A stretch of DNA of 64,000 bases from Geosiphon pyriformis (lineage: Eukaryota > Glomeromycota > Glomeromycetes > Archaeosporales > Geosiphonaceae). The position numbers were made by a program, and so were the translations under genes. Every line of letters begins with the position of its first letter. Within the stretch, counting starts at the first letter, position 1. Below, in pieces: positions 10,240-22,860 of the stretch. The stretch is taken from positions 605,187-669,186 of the forward strand of contig JAAOMT010000003.1 in assembly GCA_016748015.1 (NCBI GenBank), written 5' to 3'. The notes under the pieces were generated by a model that had not been told where the DNA came from, made no database searches, and saw only the letters and a list, made by a program, of their open reading frames with translations.

Positions 10240-11480
10240 GCATGATGTATTCTTCACACAATTAAATATTCATTTGCTCTAATCATTAAATTTGAGCTTC
10301 TTGGATTGGGTAAGTGTAATTTGTAATTTGGTGGTATGTTTCTATTTTATCTTTATAGTTGAATTCAGCTAATTTTATAATGTATTCAATGTATTCAGCT
10401 TCTTTTATTTGGTGGACATTTTTTTGTATGGCTTTATTAATTAAAGCTATTGCTAGATTAAAGATTATTTTAATATCATAAGAGTAATGATAGAGTTTGT
10501 TGAAAACACTGTTATATGCTGCATTAAAAGATGTTTCTCTTCTGACTTTTTTCGAAATTAATAGAGCATATTGGCAGGTTTAATTACATACTTCTCCTTT
10601 TATTACAACATTAATCCAGTTGTATTCTTCTGATAACATATGTAAGATAAGAAGTATTGTTTCATTTTTCACTTTGTTTGGAATATTCAAATCGTTTTCT
10701 ATAGCATGCTTTATAAAAGTAGCAGGTACATGTTTCATATTTCTTTTTTGGGGATATATATATTCCCATTAACAAAAGTTTCTTTTTGCAATTTTTATAT
10801 TTAAGTGGAATGTAAGATAGTTGTTTTTGTAGTTTTGATATAAAGTATCAAACAACATTTTATCCTCTTGTTTTTTCAAAAATTTCTTGTTTTGTTTCCT
10901 CAGTTCAATTAAATGTTAATCTAAAAACCATGTATGTTTTAATAATTAGCATTTTTTTCTCCTCTTCAAATTTGAACATTAAGGCTTTTTCAGATCATTT
11001 ATTAAAAGTATCACAAGTGGCAAATACTTTAGTGTATTGTTTTTGGTATGAAATCTTCAATTTTTGGGTTTTTTAATCAAAATTTGTATTGGTCTTGAGA
11101 AGCCAATCATTTTTGATAAGAGTTTAGTATTGGAGTATATCTATAATAAGAACTTTAATTGGAATAATGTTCCTATTAATGATAAATAAAAAGTTGTTAA
11201 TTTCTTCTATTGGGGTTTTTTTTATACCATTAGTTGTAACAATTACAATTTGAGCTGGTCTGTCAACATTTTTTCTAAGCTGTTATATCAATTGATAGGT
11301 GATAATACTTCCAGCAGATCTACTGTTTAGAATTAAACAGATTTGTTTTTCTTCTATTTCAGCTTTAATATATATAGCAGTAATTGCTTTTTGTTCATTA
11401 ACTGCTGCATTACTAAGCAAAAATAATAATTTATTGGCTTCAAATTCAAATAGAAATATATCTGAGAGATTGGTATTTTG
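10240..11480 (-). pseudogene. Ty3-3 Cys-rich module and retropepsin remnant
   Basis: From right to left: a protease active-site segment read as LILNSRSAGS (about 11,305-11,340; the catalytic Asp is Asn by a G-to-A change), then a stop-ridden zone aligning with the Cys-rich module (about 10,240-10,900), including the segment equivalent to ATCQYTILI. The order is the same as in Ty3-7. The gene is destroyed. Confidence 0.5.
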
Positions 11481-11499
11481 AGCAATTTGAGCTAGTGAG

Positions 11500-13440
11500 A
11501 TGATATTGTTAAAAAGATTTAATTTTGGTGCTGTAACTTTACTTTTAGAAAATGCAGTTTGTTAAAAATCCTGTTCTTTGGGCATTGTGAGATAACTGGG
11601 TTTAGTGTGGTAGTAATTAAATCTTTGTTGACTAGAATTTCAAAGAACCAACTGGTTGTTTAAGTTGATTCTGTTGTTATTATTCTGAAATCAATTTTGA
11701 GGTATAAATTGGTTTTGGTGAACCAATCTTCAAGCAGATATTTGATATTATTAAGTGAATAGTAATTAATATTATTGAACTGGTAAAAGCTGTTGATATT
11801 GTTGTTGCATTGGTTGTGAATTAGATTAATAATAACTGTTTTAATTTTGTGGTCTTGGTGGGTAATAAGTTAATGGTGAGAGTTGGTAATAAGATAGTTG
11901 TGATAAAAAGTAATATTGATTATTTCTGTTTTGTTGGTTTTGTTGTAATTTTCTGCAATTTTATTTCTAATATTCTAAAATTCTACACTAATAATAGCTT
12001 TGTGGTTGGTTGTTAAATAATAAGAGGTAGTTGTTTTGATTGCATCATTGAGGTAATTGATATCTTTGTGGTTGTTATTGTTAATTGGTAAAATAACTTT
12101 TAACTTTTTTTGTAAGTTGGTCAATTTTTTTTTTAACTGCTGAACTGGTTTTTTCAATAGCAAGATTTACAAGTTTTGTGTAGTTTGCTTTTTCCATAGC
12201 CATTTTATAGTTTTTTGCATGTCAAATGACTGTAGCTAAGTTTGTTAGGATATAAGAACAAACTTTTTTAATCAATTTATTTTTCAATCTTGTAATAAAC
12301 TGATCCAAAATCTGAATATTAAAATAGTAGTTATTGGTTTCCAATTGTCAAATTTGTTAAAGCAGTTTGTTGAATTTCTTAAGATAGGTCATGACAGATT
12401 CAGCTGGTTCTTGCTTGATGTTTTGGAATTGGTTTTGGAGTGTAATAGATATGTTGTTGTCAGTAAATTGTTGTAAGAAAGCATTTTTAAATGCTTACCA
12501 GTTTTCAAAGGGTGCATCTAAGTTTTTAAATCATTCTCCTGCTGTTTTTTGAAAAAATATAAGATTGCTTTTAGCATTCTGGCTGCAGTTCATTCATTTA
12601 CATCTCCTGCTTTCTGAACTTTATCAAGCTATTTTTGTGGACTGGTGTCAGCATTTTTTCTTGTAAACTCAATACTTTTTACAATGTAAATAGTTGCCAT
12701 TTTTTCTTTGTTTTCAGTAGTTTCTTCTTGTTTTGATTTGGTTTTTTCACTTTTTAAGTTCTCTGAATAATTACTTTGATTTTTTTCTAAGTAATCAAAG
12801 AGGTTGGTGCTGGTTAATATTAGTTTCTGTTGTTAAGTAGGACTTTTTGGTAACTAAAAATCTTTTAATCTTGAAAAACGGATAAGTGGTGAATTTGGTG
12901 TTTGTGGTTAAGCAAGTGAAATTAGAAATAGTGTAATAAAAAGTGGTAATTTGATACTGGTTCTTTATTCAGGTGTTTGCAAGTATTTGGCAGTTGTTTT
13001 TGGTGTGTTGTAAGTTGTATGGCTAACTTGAAGTTTCTCCTTCTGTTTTTTGTTGTTACTGTTTTCTGGTTTTAATTTAAAGTCAAGAGAGTATTTGAAC
13101 TGTACTAGGTATTTTTTTTTACAATACTGAATAATATTAAAGTTAAGTTCTTGGAAATAGGTGTCAAGTGTTTCACTGATAAGGTCTTCAGTTTTCAATT
13201 GTGAATAATGCAATAAATTATTGTAGAAGTTGTTTCTAACTTCTAAAATGTTGTAATTTTTAAAAAAATAATTGTTGATGTGGTTTTTAATATATTGGTA
13301 TAGTGATTTCTTGAAAATTTCAATTCTATCTTGAATGTTGAATTTTTGCTTGCAGTAAATGTAAATTGACTAATAATACTCTAAAGTTGTTGTGTTTGCT
13401 AAGATTATCACTTTGAATTTGTTGTTGCTGTATTGTTTTC
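11500..13440 (-). pseudogene. Ty3-3 gag remnant
   Basis: Stop-ridden but alignable gag. The capsid zone near 12,300-12,680 corresponds to the Ty3-7 block around FLKGTDNSWYQSL. The N-terminal region near 12,965-13,400 includes an 82-codon open stretch that keeps a charged layout but little sequence identity. It lies directly upstream of protease on the element's strand and just after the PBS at about 13,440. Confidence 0.5.
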
Positions 13441-13456
13441 ATAGAAGAGCACTAAA

Positions 13457-14428
13457 TATTACTAAAAGTTTTTGGTCTCTTTTTTTGAATGTTGTTAATA
13501 TCTGTTTTGCTGTAAATTTATGTTTTCTGGAAGTAGTTAGACTTCTAATAACTAAATTTGTCTTCAAATTATTTCTTATAATTTGAACTGTTGGGCTTAT
13601 AAATAGAATAGCCAATTTTATGCCAGTTATTTTATATAGTTATATTGTAGTAAATATCAACTCTTTCTTAAGAATTGCTTGTCTGAAAGCTTACTAAAAT
13701 GTGTAGTTACTTTGCTATAAAAGTCAACTCTTTTACAGAAATTTTGTCTGTAGACTATCCTAATAATTATAATAAGAAAAATAAAAAATAATAAAAAAAA
13801 TATAAAAGAAATAGAATTTTTTCAAGAGAAACGTTTTTTATTCAGGTTTGAAGTCATTAACAGATTATTGAAATTGGTAGCTAATTAATTTTAAAATATT
13901 AGTTGGGTTTTTTTTTGTGAATTTTAAGTATAATAATTAAGAATTTGGTTTTTAAATATTTTAATTTTTATTTGATTTTGTAAGAGTATATAAGAGATGA
14001 TTTGTTCTAATTAAGATATCTAAAGTAAGATACTATAGTAAAATACATTTTCTTAAAAAGAGAAGCTCTTTTTTTATACAACTTGTTATAGTACTAGTCT
14101 TTAAACTTGCACTTTTCTCTTTGCTATAATTTTGGCAAAGTAAAAATACATTTCAGTAAACTACAAATTATTTCTACAAACTATTAATTATTTCGGCCAA
14201 TTTCTGCTAATTTCGACGAATTTTTGAATATTAAATAGTTCAGAATATTGTGTAATTTAATCATTTTAATTTTTATAGTACAAATTAAATTATTAATTGA
14301 ATGATAATATTTAATAATTTGATTAAATAATAAGTGATAATTGAAATAATAATAATATATATTAATTAATAATAGAAATTACAAGGGTAATTTCATGTTA
14401 ATTAATAGGTAAAATTCTATTGGTAACA
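13457..14428 (-). repeat. Ty3-3 5' LTR
   Basis: Starts TATTA (TGTTA with G-to-A) beside a PBS-like TTTAGTGCTCTTCTATG (TTTGGTGC with G-to-A) on the minus strand. It ends at TAACA at 14,428. An inverted copy lies at about 16,115-17,030; the core match is 14,040-14,370 against 16,140-16,530. Length is about 970 bp, close to other LTRs in the window. The right end is less certain than the left. Confidence 0.6.
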
Positions 14429-17030
14429 ATGGTTTAAAGAAAACAATTAACAATTTATCTCTACAATCAAATCAGTTAACAATTAATATAATTCATATTT
14501 AAAACCAAAACCAAGAAAATAACTATCTTATATCTTACTTAAATACAAAGATTGTAATAAAAAGTTTTTATTTATAGAAGCTTACATATTATCTAAAAAA
14601 AAATATAAAACTTGTATTTGTTATTACTATAAAACCTGTTATTAAAAACAATTTAGCAGTTCAAAACAAAGCAAAAAATAGAACAATATACTTTGTTTTA
14701 TATGTAGAAAATTACTACTTAAAAAATACAACTAGATTAATGTTATAATAAAAAGAGAAATATATAATTAAATCTGTCAATATGCTCTGTTAATTTCTAA
14801 AAAAGTCAGAAAAAAAACATTTTTTGATACAATATACAACAGTACTCTTAATAAACTTTACTATTACTTACATAATACTAAAATAATCTATGATCTTATT
14901 ATGACTTTAATCAATAAAGTTATCTAAAAAAATATTTACCAAATGAAAAAAGTAAAATATATTGAATATATAATAGAATTAATTAAATTTAATTATAAAG
15001 ATAAAGTAGAAATCTATTATCAAATTACAAATTATGTTTATTCAACCAAAAAAGCTTAAATTCAATGATTAAAGCAAATAAACATTCAACTATGTAAAAA
15101 ATATATCATACTATATAATAATTAATAATTTCTAAAATATTATGCTCTTAATATTTTCTTATTTAATAAAAATAATAAGTATAAAATCGAATTTAAAGAA
15201 TTTAAATTTAAAAAAAAAATTGCAATTACATCAATTTATTTACTTAAAAATTAATCTGCCATACAACTTAAATATTTTGACAACACAGCTAAAAAATCAA
15301 ACCAGAAAAAGAATAAAAAATTGATATAAAATATAATTTATAATATCCTGGCAAAATACTTTGGTCTTCTTATTAAAATCTCTAATAAAAATTAATCTTA
15401 AGATTATTTTTAAAATTTTATTAAAAACAATAGTACAAATTGCTTCTTAATTATTATTAACAAGCAAAAAAATCAATGTTAAAAAAAAAATTATAGATAC
15501 AAAATACACTAAAAATATTATAATTATGCTATAAAATAAAACAAACAAATTTTTTAAAATTAAACATACTAAAAAAATTGTTCAAGTTATTTATCTATTT
15601 TTAATCAATATTTTAAGTTTACAATTAGTAAACAATAGAAAAATATTAGACAAAAATAATAGAAGAATATAAGGTTTTAATTTAATTAAATAATTTACAG
15701 TCTCAATAAATATAACTTTTAATGTACAGAATAAATTTTAGCAAATTCTTTAATTTTCATAACCAATTATTATTTTATTTTTTAAAGAACATTACAAAAT
15801 TTATATTTGTTTAAAACTTACTATCATGCAACAAATTTTTGAATTAAATAAACAGATTTACATAAAACATAAAATTACAATTCCAAATATTTATATTCTT
15901 AAGAAAACAAAAAAGTTCTGAATTATATTTTACAATCTTAACAATTACATAATTTAAAATATAAAAAGATATCTTGGAAGAAAAATTAACCTATTAAAAG
16001 TTTACTAACTTTTATTAACAACAAAATTAATAACAAAAACAACATTAAAAATATTTAAAAAAAAAATAAAAAAATCTTTAATAACAATAAAGCTTAGTTT
16101 TAAAAAGAAGATTATATTATCAGCTAAAATTTAAAATATTAATTAGAATAAAATTATTCATATAATTCTTATTATTAACTAATATATATTATTATTTTAA
16201 TTTATTACTTATTTATTATCAAATTATTCAAATTATTATTCAATTAATAATTTAATTTGTACAAAACACAAATATAACCAAATTGTAATAATTAATTTAT
16301 ATAATATATTAAACTATATAACATTCAAAATTTGCTAAAATATTTAATAATTTAATAAAATATTCAACAGTTTACTAAAATTATCTATAGTTTGCAGAAA
16401 TAATTTGTAGTTTAAGAAAATATATTTTTAGTTTGTTGAAATATTAGAAAAAAAAATGCTAAATTATAAAATAGTACTATAATAAGTTGTATAAAAAAAA
16501 GCTTCTTTTTTCGAGAAAATATATCTTAATTCAAAACAATTTATTAAATATTTTAGTTAGAATCAATTATTTATTAGATATTTTCTTTACAAATTAATCT
16601 AAATAAAAACTCAATTAAAAACATAAATTTCTTAATTATTATTGTTTTACAATTAACTATTTATACTAATATTTTGAAATTAATTAATTACTAATTTTAA
16701 TAGACTGTTAATAATTTTTAGGCCTAAATTCAAAACAATTTTTTTGAACATATTTCTTATTTTTTTTTATATTATTAAGTAGTTTACAATCAAGATTTTT
16801 TATAGAAAAGTTGACTTTTACAGCAAAATAATTACAACTATTTTTTTTAAAAAAGCTTATAAACATAATTTTTTTGTAAAAAAATTAGCTTTTATTACAA
16901 AGTAATTATATAAATAATTGGTATAAAATTGGTTATTTTATTATAAGTTTAACAGTATATATAGTTTTAAGTATAAAAAAATATTTTAAAAAAAGAATTA
17001 GTTTATTGGAAGTTTATTAACTTTTAATAT
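14429..17030 (+). mobile_element. Ty3-4: internally deleted, heavily decayed Ty3 element on the plus strand
   Basis: An inverted relative of Ty3-3. In plus-strand order it has a Cys-rich remnant (about 14,480-14,620, mirror of 10,730-10,830), a dUTPase remnant (about 15,400-15,560, mirror of 9,800-9,930), a dUTPase-RT linker (to about 15,900), a purine tract AAAAAGAAGA as PPT, then the LTR starting TATTA at 16,115. RT, RNase H and integrase are absent between linker and PPT. Almost every G and C has been lost, with no meaningful frame. The left boundary against the Ty3-3 LTR is approximate. Confidence 0.5.
16115..17030 (+). repeat. Ty3-4 3' LTR, inverted copy of the Ty3-3 LTR
   Basis: Begins TATTA right after a PPT-like AAAAAGAAGATTA. 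The run AGTACTATAATAAGTTGTAT near 16,475 mirrors 14,080-14,100. The segment near 16,810 mirrors the zone near 13,720. The right end is estimated from the expected LTR length. Confidence 0.5.
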
Positions 17031-18117
17031 TAGATTTAACTATAAAATACTATTTATTAAAAAAAGAATAAAAAAATTTTTAGTAATAATATAACTAATT
17101 ATAACTAAGTAATAAATAAAAGCTAAAAAGTAAAAAAATTAACTGTAATAATATTATAATTTTTGTAAAGTTTTAAATTCATAGTTTAAAATTTAAAACT
17201 AATAATTAATTATTAATTAAATAATTATAAATAATAATTTATTTTAATATAATTTTATTTGTAATAATAATTATAAATTTAAATTTTTTATAATTATAAT
17301 TACAAATTCAAATTTTTTGTAATTATAATTAATTTAATTGCAATAATCATAAATAATGTTAAAAATAATTATTGTTTTAATTGTTTTTATAATATTATAA
17401 AAGTTAATATATTATTTAATTATTAATTAAAAATTTCTTTGATTTTTAATTTATGTTATTATTAAATTGTTTTAGTTTAATATTTAATTCAAATAATTTA
17501 TTTATTATTAAATTAACAACTTGAATGTAATTAACTTCTAACTTAACCAAATCAAAATTTTTAATTAATATAACTACTTAAAACTTAGTTAAGTATAATA
17601 AATGTATTTATTAAAAAAATATTATTGCACAATTTTTTAATAAATTGGTTTAAAATTTGTGGTTTTAAGTAATAATTGATATTTATAATTTAAATTTAAC
17701 ACAATTAATAATAAAAATATTTTAAATATATAATATTTGTTTTATTATTTTTTTGTTTAATAATATTAAAATGCATTTGTAATTTAATATTATTATTATA
17801 ATTACTTAAGTATTATAGAAATACTGTTTTAAAAATATTAAAAATATTAAGTTTATAATTAAACTTTAATATTATAAATCTATTATGTTCTAAAAATTGT
17901 TTATAGAACTTTAATATTATTTTAATTATTAATAATAATAACTTTTTTTATGTTATTAACCAAATTTAAATGTTGTTTTTTTATTAATAAATTTTTAAGT
18001 TAAATAATAATAACAAAAATATATATATAAAATATAAAATAAATAATAAAAAAACTTTGATAATTAATAATATTAATAATAAATATATTAATACAGCTAA
18101 ATTTAAATTTTTTTTTA
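17031..18117 (-). mobile_element. Ty3-5: gag remnant of the Ty3-2 subfamily
   Basis: Nearly pure A/T. The stretch 17,430-17,720 aligns with the Ty3-2 gag zone at 6,030-6,310 on the same strand, for example the AATAATTTATTTATTA block and the TAAATTGGTTTAAAATTTG block. No open frame survives. 17,031-17,430 shows nothing I can name. It ends where the LINE-1 3' end begins. Confidence 0.45.
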
Positions 18118-18246
18118 TTAATGTTTTACAAGTACAATCCAATTACTACCTAAGTACATAAAATCAAACAAGATTCTAAATTAAATATGGCTCATGCTTT
18201 TTCTATATGTGATTGGTTATTTGGATTAGTCAAGACAGCACTATGC

Positions 18247-21200
18247 TTACAAAAGATCTGTTAACAAAACATTACTCAGAAAACCAAATCCCAAATCAGA
18301 TAGATAAAAACACAAACCAAAGCACATATGAATATCCAATCTAACACTAAAGCTGTGGATAATCTCAACAGCCCAAAAATTTGACAAACTAGTAACCAAT
18401 GATACAGTAGCTTTATCACATTGTAAAAGATTGTGCTTTTCATAAAAAGATCTCAATTTGGCAGCAGGCAACCAAATACTAGACCTATAATTTTTGGCAA
18501 CACTACAAACCAATTTGACAATTAAACTGCCATCAGATACAAAGCCAAAATGATGAATAGTATTAGCCACCCAGCTCTTCAAAACAAACTTTTTGGTCAA
18601 TAATATGTATAAGTTACCAGACAATTCAGTCTTATACAGAGATTGGACAACCACATTTCTCAAAGCAAAATTACCAGCCAGTTTATACTACTTTATACTA
18701 ATGTTCAATAATAAATTCTTCTTGGCATTATTATTATATACACATAAAAACAAGTGATTAGAATTTTCAACTATCCCACACCTAATGCATGCTATGCTAA
18801 AATACTTAGAATCATATAATCTTTTTCTTATGGTGACCAGCAGACAACAATATAGAGCTTTCATTAGATAGGACTACAAAGAAGCTGAAGATGAACTGGT
18901 ATAGCCAGAACAGATCTTACCATCAAAATGCCAAACATTAAAAGATTTAGCCATGTTAACTTTGCCAGCAACATTTACATTCATAAAACAGACAGTATAT
19001 TTGGATTTCTAATTGACAAAATTAACAATGTTGAACAAACTTCTAACAAAATAACGTGTATTTTCAAAGACAAATCTGTCTTCAATACTAAAAAAGTGAC
19101 ACAGCAAGCTTAAAGATAGCACAGACCTAGAAAAAACTGCCACATCAGCAAAAAAAATCTGCTTGCTCATTTCTGACAATGCCTGAATGTTTTTTGACTT
19201 TTCTCTATATGACTAACAGATTCTTTTTTAAAATAGTCTGATGAATATGTTCCTTTTTGATCCAGCACTTACAGTGAAAATTAGGACCAAACATACCCAT
19301 ATTGAATTTATACATATCTAGTGATATCTAACTGTCTGTAAACAGAGTAACAGTATTAGAAACAAGTATACACTTCAATACCAAAGTAAAGAACAGTAAA
19401 CTAAGAACTTTCATGCTAATATTCATGTCAGCTTTTGAAAAATAAGCTGTAGTATTACCACAGACATTAATAGACCCTAAATTTTTGACAGAACCATCAG
19501 TATAAACATCAATAGAGCCATGTTTAAAAGCAAATAAATGCTCAGAAACAAAACCAACATTACAAAGAAAGTCAGTGAGAGTAAGATGAAACACCATAGT
19601 CACACTATTACTCAAGCCACTATTTATGACAAAATCAGTAATAGAAACAAACCAGGCAAGAATTGGACCTCTAAGGTCAAGCCTCTTTCATCTGTAAAAA
19701 GTATTCCAAGTAAAGCATTTGTCATAATAATCCAGGAGTTGGTTAGCAAAAATAAGACCAAATTTTTTAAAAAAAGTCCTCACATCCAGATAACTACTTA
19801 GACCCAGCATGTCTAAGATTGGCACACTAGTTCTAGCCCAAAAAACATTAAAAAAAACACCATCCAAGGAAGTATTGCACAAAGCAAAAGTATGTGTAGC
19901 ACTAGCCAGAAAACAATTTATAGGATTAATAAATAACTTAACCAGAAAACAGAAAGGATGCTGAGGCATTCAGCTAGTCATCTGCAAATTTATTGCTCTA
20001 TAATTAAAAAATCTGTTAAGAATTCTACCAGCATTGCTAAAATTGACCAGATTGGCTATCAAATTCTCAGTAAACATCTGCTTAAAAAACTTTAGACCAT
20101 ATAACTCAAGATAATGCAGTGCTTTACTAGAAAAGTTTTTAGACAAATTTGTCTTGAATTTAAGCCCCTTTCTCAACAATTTGTTCTATTTCTCACAAAT
20201 ATTCTTAGAGACAAAGCTAAATTAAAGTCTGTAATTAACAATAGGCTGCAAAACAGCAAAAACCAAATACAAAAATTGCTTCTTAGTAATGGCCTTCCTT
20301 AAAACCACATTCGAAAAAAATTTAACATTGATATAAGTCTTGGCTAAATTTGGCTTGGACAAGCCATCAGTTAACAAAAAAATTCCCAAATACTGATGAA
20401 ACTTGCTTCTTTCTGTCACCAAAATTCTTGAACCACTAATAGACAGTGCAGCTTCTCAAACATCTTGATTGATAGAAATAGCAACTGTTTTTTTAGTGTT
20501 TATTAAAATGTTATTAATAGAAAAAAATTTACTGGCTATGTCTAAAATGTTCTGTATTATTATTAAGCAGTTTTCAATCCAGATTGTGTTATTCACAAAG
20601 GCTCTGCAGCAAAAAATAAAGTCATATTATTACTCAGGTCAGATTTGCCAAACTTTGTGTAGAACTTTGAACACATTCTGTAACCATACAATTGTTTATG
20701 TTTTTTGACCTCACAGAGTAACAGGTCATAGAAAATTTGTCATAGTAATGATAAGAAAATCTCTTCTTAATCTGGATCATCATGTACAACATAACTATTA
20801 AACAGACCAAAATCTATCATAATCTAATTGAACCTATTATTGTGTATACTACCAAAAAAGTTAATAAAATGGGAACATATTTTGATTCTGACTAAACTAT
20901 TGAGCAAATGAGACCATTCAAAAGAATCATAAACTTTGTGCATATTCTGAAGAACTAACCACAATTCTTTGTTTTTCTCCAAGGCATCCTCAATAATTGA
21001 GCCAACAGCAAAAATTGGGGTTTGTGTAGAAGTGCTCTTTAATACTAAAAAATTGTTATCATGCAAAATGTCAAACTTGTTGCAAGCCAAAAAAATTTTG
21101 TCTGAAAAAATTTTAGACAAAATTTTTCATGTAGTCTCAATTAGCACTATTGGCCTAGTATTGGTAAAAGTACTCTTTCTATTGTATAGTTTAGGAATCA

Positions 21201-22860
21201 TGGAAACCCAGAACTTCTTTTATTGTACAGAAACTCTTTTTAATTTTAAATACTTATTGAAAATACTTAAAAGGTCATTAAAAACTAGAAAATTACTATG
21301 TTTTCAAAGTTTATTAAGAATACTAGAAAGCCCAGCAGTTTTCTCATTAGACAAGTTCTTAACAATCTACAAAAGTTTATCTATATTAATATTATACATA
21401 ATCTCTAAGAATGTTTCATCATTGATGTAATCTAAGGAAGCATATTAATCAGACTAACAACTTGACAGAACACCAGAAACTAAGCACTTCTTTATCCAAT
21501 TCTTCATTATTGTATCAATTAAAAACTTAACAGCCTGAGACTTTAGAATAAACTTATTATTAACAATCAAATAATCAAGAACCACTTTTCTAAAAAGCCA
21601 GTTTAGAATGCTTTTTATCATACTCTTCTTATTCAAACAAAAATTTTTCATGCATTTTTCCACAGCCTTTCTGATAGAATTATCTCTGACAATCTTAGAT
21701 TTGTAATACTTAGACTTATAATAATCTTTCTTAACAACCAAGATGTGATGCAAAATATCCTCAACTCTGGCACTTTTATTGATTATTAGACAAACTTTGG
21801 ACACTTTTTTTTTATCCATGCCTACCTAAATACCTACAAGACAGTTAATTTCCAAGCTTAGATCTGAATTTACACTATTAACAGTTTTGGACATCAGTAA
21901 CTTCAACCTATAAAATTTTAAAGATAGCTTATTCCTTGCATAATTAAACTTACTGAACCAGAGTTTGAAAAAAATTTCATCAGCAGAATCAACCATCATC
22001 TTTTTAAGAATTTTTCATATTATGTTCAAATTACTACTGTGTTTTGCAGCATGAAATTCAACTAACTTCCTCAAAAATTTGCCTAAAAAACACTCCATAA
22101 AACATTTCTATTCATTAATATTCATGTCTTTTAATTTGAATTTTCATTGATCTTTATTAGCATATTTGTGTATGCCACCTAATTGAACATTCAAAAAACC
22201 ACCTAAGTCTACCAAAATTAAAACAGCTTTGTGATCAGTATCAAAAAACTCAGACATGGATCTAATTTTATAATTGGTCACAGCCAAGATTAGGCCTTTA
22301 CTAACAAAAACATAATCAATAACTTTTTTAATGTTTCTTGAGTTGCTTTATGTAGAAGCTTCACCAAAAAAATTGACCAAATTCAAACCCAAACAGAATT
22401 CAAAACTTGCATTCTTTCTAGATCTGTTTTCATTAAAATCACTACTCAAAACAACAAAGTTACTGGAATTAACCATTCGAACTATGAAAGAATTTATATC
22501 TGAAATCTGGCCAAATCTGTTACCAGAAGAAACACTAGTATATAAACCAATAATTGAAACCAAAACATTGTTTTTAAAAAGAAAATGCACTGAAACAATG
22601 TAACCAGGAACCTCTTCTATCTTGAAGACATGCTGAGCTAAAGAATTATTCATGATTATTGCTATTTCAGCCCCAAGAAAACCATTATCCTCAATTTTGT
22701 TTCTGTAACAATAAATACCATATTTCTCAAATCTTTGTGCCAACAAACAATGTCTTTCTGTTTTGTAGAAACATTGATATCTTGAACATTGCACATAGCA
22801 AATTTCTATATCAGATCTATTAATGAGAAGTATAAAAGGTAGGAGCCAAACCAGCATTGT
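18247..22860 (-). pseudogene. LINE-1 ORF2 (endonuclease, RT, RNase H), broken
   Basis: The APE endonuclease zone (22,348-22,857) has TETKL, the DFNE motif (SSDFNENRS) and, further on, DTDHKAV. RT lies around 21,120-20,000. At the catalytic palm motif (20,579-20,603) the frame reads FVNNTIW where an active enzyme would have FVDDT, so both Asp are Asn. RNase H is at about 19,615-19,340 (VYTDGSVKNLG, then a decayed remainder). The C-terminal part 18,663-18,247 is open for 138 codons and matches the end of LINE-2 ORF2. A frameshift and small deletion lie after TETKL. It cannot be active. Confidence 0.8.

Larger units (their letters stand above)
9488..14428 (-). mobile_element. Ty3-3: decayed Ty3/gypsy element interrupted by Ty3-2
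   Basis: The third layer of the nest. Reading leftward: LTR (13,457-14,428), PBS, gag, retropepsin, Cys-rich zone, dUTPase. It then breaks at 9,487/9,488, where the Ty3-2 LTR starts. No long frame survives. Identity rests on blocks aligning to Ty3-7, especially the dUTPase core and protease active-site segments. AT content and stop density are visibly higher than in Ty3-1 or Ty3-2. Confidence 0.7.

Noticed and set aside
14429-18117. Short frames (such as 15,142-15,324) as small genes
   Set aside because: Lys/Asn/Ile/Leu-only translations typical of A/T-saturated DNA. The region aligns to decayed Ty3 blocks instead.
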